A DNA stretch of 18,257 nucleotides from an uncultured Collinsella sp. GTDB taxonomy: Bacteria; Actinomycetota; Coriobacteriia; Coriobacteriales; Coriobacteriaceae. Where the stretch lies: positions 1 to 18,257 of the forward strand of contig CALFDJ010000005.1 in assembly GCA_937950325.1 (NCBI GenBank), written 5' to 3'. A program made the position numbers and the translations under genes. The notes below the pieces were generated by a model. It was given only the letters and a program-made list of their open reading frames with translations. It made no database searches and was not told where the DNA came from. Below are positions 14,792 through 18,257 of the stretch, piece after piece. Each line of letters begins with the position of its first letter. The first letter of the stretch is position 1.

Positions 14792-16054
14792 CTAAGCGCT
14801 GTAACCCATCGCCTGCAGGACAAACATGACGGCCGTGAGCACCGTAATCACGGCGATAGTCGCCCAAGTGAGCACGTTCCACACGCGGCCGTTGCGGTTG
14901 GCGCCCATAATGTGACGGTCGGCGGCGATAACCACCTGGAACACCAGAACCACAGGCAGCAGCACGCCATTGATGACCTGCGAGGTCATCATAATCTGGA
15001 ACAGATCGACGCCGGGCATAAGCACCAGCACGGCAGAGATGCCAATGATGGCCGTAATGATGCCGCGATAGACCGGGGCCTCGTCCCAGCTGCGGTCGGC
15101 ACCGCGCTCCCAGCCAAATGCCTCGCAGATAGCGCTCGACGTGACGCCCGGCAGCACGCAGGCGGCCAAGAAGCTCGCCGCGACCAGGCCCGAGGCAAAC
15201 AGCACCGTGGACCACTGACCCGCAATAGGCTCCAGCGCGCGGGCGGCATCGGCGGCATCGCTAATCTGAATACCCGCCGGGAACAACACCGTACCGGTCG
15301 TGATGATAATAAAGCCGGCAATGACATCGGCGGCAAGCGAGCCGCTCACGGTGTCGATGCGCTGCAGCACGATATCGTCCTCGCCCGCGTTCTTATCGAC
15401 CACGTTGTTCTGCGCCAAGAAAATCATCCACGGCGCGATGGTGGTACCAATCGTCGCGACCACGAGCGACACGTAGCTGGGGTCATTTTGAATGTTAGGC
15501 ACGACCAGGTCGACCGCGACCTCACCCCAGTTGGGGCCAGCCATAAACGCGGCGACAATATAGGTCACGAACACGCAGCTCACCAGCAGCAGAATCTTCT
15601 CGATGCGCTGGAAACTGCCCGACATGGTAAGCATCCACACCAGCAGCGCCACCAACGGCACCGAGATGCTCGCCGGCACGCCAAAGAGGGCGAGGCCGCT
15701 CGCAATACCCGCAAACTCCGAAATGGTCACGGCTGTGTTGGCGATCAACAGCGCCGCCATAGCAAGTACACTCTTGCGCACGCCAAAGCGCTCGCGAATG
15801 AGCGATGCCAGGCCCTTGCCCGTGACGCAGCCGCAGCGTGCCGCGGTCTCCTGCGTCACGATGAGCAGCACAGTCATGACGGGAAGCATCCAGAGCATCT
15901 TGTAGCCATAGCTGGCGCCCGCGCTGGAATACGTTGCAATGCCGCCGGCGTCATTGCCCGAAAGCGCCGCCAGCAGACCGGGACCCATAGCGCCAAAGAT
16001 GGCCGCGATGGTCAACTTTTGCTTGGTGCCCGACTTTTGCTTGGTATTTTGCAC
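14792..16054 (-). CDS. NRAMP-related Mg2+ transporter (NRMT type)
   Basis: The start is GTG 16054, with AGGTGG four bases upstream; an ORF from 16117 would overlap the upstream gene by 55 bp and lacks a site. The 420-residue protein has about eleven membrane segments and the SLC11/NRAMP fold signature GPGLLAAL. Two metal-site motifs depart from manganese and iron transporters. The TM1 motif DPGN reads DAGG (Asp35), and the TM6 methionine of the usual MPH motif is replaced by Ala207 (TTIAPWM). Loss of that methionine marks the NRAMP-related magnesium transporters described from Eggerthella lenta, so Mg2+ is the likely substrate. The gene lies 8 bp after an MgtE-like gene. Fold assignment is firm; substrate is an inference from motifs and context. 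Confidence 0.88.
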   Translation of the reverse strand: MQNTKQKSGTKQKLTIAAIFGAMGPGLLAALSGNDAGGIATYSSAGASYGYKMLWMLPVMTVLLIVTQETAARCGCVTGKGLASLIRERFGVRKSVLAMAALLIANTAVTISEFAGIASGLALFGVPASISVPLVALLVWMLTMSGSFQRIEKILLLVSCVFVTYIVAAFMAGPNWGEVAVDLVVPNIQNDPSYVSLVVATIGTTIAPWMIFLAQNNVVDKNAGEDDIVLQRIDTVSGSLAADVIAGFIIITTGTVLFPAGIQISDAADAARALEPIAGQWSTVLFASGLVAASFLAACVLPGVTSSAICEAFGWERGADRSWDEAPVYRGIITAIIGISAVLVLMPGVDLFQIMMTSQVINGVLLPVVLVFQVVIAADRHIMGANRNGRVWNVLTWATIAVITVLTAVMFVLQAMGYSA

Positions 16055-16062
16055 GCGACCAC

Positions 16063-17907
16063 CTAACCCATGACCGACATGGTGAGCAACACCGCAGCGG
16101 CGCAGTACGCTACGCACGAGATCATGACGGCAATAACGTTCATGGCGGTGCCCGACGTGTTGAGGTCATGCTCGTCACGCCAGAACAGCACCATCAGGTA
16201 AATCACGGCGCTCATGTTGCCAACTAGGCAAATGATGGCAGCGATATTAAAGCACCCGGTAAAGAGTTGCTCCTCAAACATGGGCGCATCGGGGAACGCA
16301 GCGGTGCGCACCAGCTGGGCGCACAGGTAGGTCACGAGTGACAGAATCAGGCCCATGCCCGTGCTCTGGAAGAAGAACCCCAGATACGGCTTGGGCTCGT
16401 CGTCGTGGCCGTCGTACTCGAGGAAGTAGTTCTTGACGAACGACACCATGCGCGAGGCCGCCAACAGCACGAGTGGCATGGCGCACATGGGGAACACCAC
16501 CAGATGCGCGGAGCCGAGCGCCGTCCCCAGCACCGTTGCCATGATGCACGACGCGATGCCCCATACAACAACCCAGTACTGGCGATGCACGAACCAGCTG
16601 AGCACGTTCGTCGAGTCGTCCGACGCGCTATCGCCCGAGCCGACACCGGCGATCTGCAGGTCCTCCTGATGCTCCTCGGCGATAACGTCCATGGCGTCGT
16701 CGAAGGTTACGATACCCAGGATATGACGGTTCTCGTCGCAGACAGGGATGGCAACCAGGTCGTACTTGGTCATCTCGTCCGTCACGTCTTCCTGGTCCTC
16801 GTCAGGCGACACATAGACCAGGTCGCGATAGGCCAGCTGACCCAGCGTGGCGTCGCGGTCGGCTACAATCAGCGTGCGCAGCGAAAGCACGCCGGTCAGC
16901 ATGCCGCTCGGATCCTCGGTATAGACGTAATAGACACTCTCAAAGTCCTCGTCGAGTTTGCGAATCGCCTCGATGGCATCACCGACCGTCGCCGTGGCGG
17001 GCAGCGAGACAAACTCCGAGGTCATGATGCGGCCGGCGGTGTTGTCCTCGTAGCCCAACAGATTACGAATCGCCTTCTCCTCCTTGACGCCCATCAGGCG
17101 CAGGAGCTTCTCAGCCTTCTCATAATCGAGCTCGTCGATCAGGTCGGCAGCGTCGTCCGGGTCCATCATGGCCAGCATCGACGATGCGTCGGTATCGGAC
17201 AGGCCCTCGAGCATCTCGGTCATGAGCTCGTCGTCATCGAACTCCGAGATGGCCTCGGCGGCCTGTGCCGTATCGAGCTGCGCGAACACCTGCGCACGTA
17301 GGCGCGGGTCGAGCTGCTCGATAATGTCGGCGATGTCGGCAGGGTGCAGCTCGCCGAGCGTCTTGTGCGACACCGAGAGTTGAATGTTCTTGGTCGAGCG
17401 GTCGAGCAGGTCCATGTAGGACCAAGCGATGATGTCCTCACTGAGCGGCTTGCCCAGGTGCTTCATAAAGCCTTCGACGATATGCTCGAGCGCGGGGCTG
17501 ATGGCGCGTAGCAGACCGCGAGCACCAACCTCGGCGCCCAGCAGGCGCAGCTGGTTTTCGCCCGACATGGAAAACTTGATGTCGTTTACGCGCACGACCT
17601 TCATGCCCTGCGTGTCGACAATCTGCTTGTTGAGCACGTCGCGGGCAAGCAAGAGTTCGGTCGGCTGCAGGTACGAAAAACGGATTTCGGTGGCCGACGT
17701 CTTAAGGTGTACACCCGTCTCGTCGATACGGTCGACCCATTTGCGCCAGCTGATCATAAACGGCGTCTTGCCGGGTCCGCGGAACGCGAGCGACGTCACG
17801 TGCGGAAAAACTTCGCCGGTAGCAATACCAAAATCGTTGACCACGCCGAGCTTTTCGCCGTCGACGTCCAAGACCGGCAATTTGAGCATCTCACTCAGAT
17901 AATTCAA
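16063..17907 (-). CDS. MgtE-like protein: PRC, MgtE_N, CBS pair, membrane domain
   Basis: This 614-residue protein has two PRC-barrel-like segments (about 7-80 and 85-150), an MgtE N-terminal helical domain (about 183-290, with LHPADIADIIEQLDP and MDPDDAADLIDELD), and two CBS domains (about 295-352 and 358-415). Five hydrophobic segments follow (about 444-612). The soluble part is that of magnesium-gated MgtE sensors. The membrane part has the right number of helices but lacks the usual GGNAGxQ signature, so it may be a diverged channel or a regulatory partner. The start is TTG 17907 with GGGGAG five bases upstream; ATG 17889, right after a short upstream ORF, is the alternative. It forms an operon with the downstream NRAMP-related gene (8 bp gap). 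Magnesium homeostasis is the likely role. Confidence 0.87.
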   Translation of the reverse strand: MNYLSEMLKLPVLDVDGEKLGVVNDFGIATGEVFPHVTSLAFRGPGKTPFMISWRKWVDRIDETGVHLKTSATEIRFSYLQPTELLLARDVLNKQIVDTQGMKVVRVNDIKFSMSGENQLRLLGAEVGARGLLRAISPALEHIVEGFMKHLGKPLSEDIIAWSYMDLLDRSTKNIQLSVSHKTLGELHPADIADIIEQLDPRLRAQVFAQLDTAQAAEAISEFDDDELMTEMLEGLSDTDASSMLAMMDPDDAADLIDELDYEKAEKLLRLMGVKEEKAIRNLLGYEDNTAGRIMTSEFVSLPATATVGDAIEAIRKLDEDFESVYYVYTEDPSGMLTGVLSLRTLIVADRDATLGQLAYRDLVYVSPDEDQEDVTDEMTKYDLVAIPVCDENRHILGIVTFDDAMDVIAEEHQEDLQIAGVGSGDSASDDSTNVLSWFVHRQYWVVVWGIASCIMATVLGTALGSAHLVVFPMCAMPLVLLAASRMVSFVKNYFLEYDGHDDEPKPYLGFFFQSTGMGLILSLVTYLCAQLVRTAAFPDAPMFEEQLFTGCFNIAAIICLVGNMSAVIYLMVLFWRDEHDLNTSGTAMNVIAVMISCVAYCAAAVLLTMSVMG

Positions 17908-17923
17908 TGGTGCTCCCCATCAT
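17891..17923 (-). CDS. Candidate 10-codon upstream ORF overlapping the MgtE-like start
   Basis: A GGAGG (17932-17928) sits four bases before ATG 17923. The reading frame MMGSTIELSE ends at TGA 17893-17891. It overlaps the proposed TTG start in another frame and stops one base before the in-frame ATG 17889 of the MgtE-like gene. The Shine-Dalgarno sequence is the best in the region but lies within a strong hairpin. A leader peptide coupling translation to the main gene is possible; no similarity is claimed. Confidence 0.35.
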   Translation of the reverse strand: MMGSTIELSE

Positions 17924-18110
17924 TATTCCTCCGGACGCGGCCGCATGTGCGGCGTCCGGGGGCTTCTGGATATGTATACGCATGCGCGGGCGGCACGCCG
18001 CTCGACGCTTACACCCCGTGCATGCGCAAAAAGCACCTGCATGGGGTCATCGACTGTATGGTCGAGGTTTGGATTTCACCTGTAACCTTTCTCTTGACCC
18101 TCATTAACCG
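17908..18110 (-). promoter_or_regulatory. Structured leader of the magnesium operon, possible riboswitch
   Basis: About 200 nt separate the promoter from the start. In minus-strand RNA, GGGTCA (18100-18095) can pair with TGACCC (18049-18044). That pairing encloses GGTT/AACC (18087-18084 with 18069-18066) and TCGAC/GTCGA (18065-18061 with 18054-18050), a compact three-way junction. The 3' arm of the closing stem overlaps a long hairpin (18046-18014, CCCC/GGGG ends, TTTTT loop), so the two forms compete. A later hairpin (17959-17931) extends over the GGAGG at 17932-17928. The known M-box motifs are not seen. Regulation by metal is an inference from the gene served. Confidence 0.5.
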
Positions 18111-18115
18111 CAGTA

Positions 18116-18121
18116 ACTATA
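18116..18121 (-). promoter_or_regulatory. Extended -10 promoter of the magnesium operon
   Basis: On the minus strand TGCTATAGT reads as an extended -10 (TATAGT at 18121-18116). The -35 position is poor (ATGCCG). The start of transcription would be near 18108-18110. The stretch 18122-18207 between it and the IS end has no gene. Confidence 0.55.
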
Positions 18122-18207
18122 GCATCAGCATCGCCCTGCGGCATCGAATTTATGCGCTGCACATTGCAGGCATACCAAACGCTGACGCATCCGTGACATA
18201 GCCATTG

Positions 18208-18256
18208 GGTGTTCCTATAGTTTTGTCAACCGTCGGGGCTACTCCCGGTAGGGCAC
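18208..18256 (-). mobile_element. Right end of an IS110-type element (partial, window edge)
   Basis: This is the exact inverted copy of positions 1-49, so both ends point into the window and the missing transposase lies to the right, beyond the sequence. Beyond the shared ACACC the flanking bases differ from the left copy (CAATGG here, TAACTGG there), which fixes the outer limit of the element plus its shared target bases. It lies about 87 bp upstream of the magnesium operon -10 element. Confidence 0.7.
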
Positions 18257-18257
18257 C

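Noticed and set aside
16055..16117. Longer start of the NRAMP-related gene at GTG 16117
   Set aside because: It would overlap the upstream gene by 55 bp and lacks a ribosome site; GTG 16054 has AGGTGG at proper spacing.
17908..18110. M-box or cobalamin riboswitch
   Set aside because: GGTGAAATCC is faintly like a cobalamin element, but the remaining conserved boxes of both classes are missing.

Overview
The window looks like a complete contig from a gut Coriobacteriia genome, most likely Collinsella or a close relative. That placement is an inference from high G+C, the protein flavour, leader-poor gene starts, an NRAMP-related magnesium transporter of the kind known from Eggerthella, and short intergenic hairpin repeats. 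Both window edges are the same 49 bp sequence in inverted orientation (1-49 and 18208-18256). It shares an 18 bp core with the right end of a complete IS110-family element in the middle of the window, so the contig seems to stop at two copies of a second IS110-type element.

Layout, left to right: a secreted lipoprotein (+). Then a tightly overlapping three-gene signalling operon (-): a 7TM receptor-like protein with a decayed kinase module, a sensor histidine kinase and a LuxR-type response regulator. Next come a GH1 6-phospho-beta-glucosidase (-), a block of intergenic hairpin repeats, a DUF4867 protein (-) with an operator-like palindrome, and luxS (-). The IS110-family element follows (+), with a G+C-rich leader upstream of its recombinase. 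After it lie a ribokinase and nucleoside hydrolase operon (-) for ribonucleoside salvage, an OatA-like acyltransferase/SGNH protein (+), a MITE-like inverted repeat, and a magnesium operon (-) made of an MgtE-like sensor/transporter and an NRAMP-related transporter behind a long structured leader.

The most interesting system is the IS110 element. Its non-coding left end folds on paper as a 5' stem-loop followed by two large internal-loop hairpins, the layout of a bridge RNA. Three segments match the element's own ends and insertion site: 8523-8530 matches the right end across a predicted GA core, 8478-8486 is complementary to the right target flank, and 8592-8599 is complementary to the first bases of the left end. 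These matches were found by eye and give testable boundaries (about 8407-9885).

The second candidate is the roughly 200 nt leader of the magnesium operon. It has an extended -10 promoter, a possible three-way junction that competes with a downstream hairpin, a hairpin that buries a strong Shine-Dalgarno sequence, and a 10-codon upstream ORF overlapping the main start. It does not resemble the M-box that I know.
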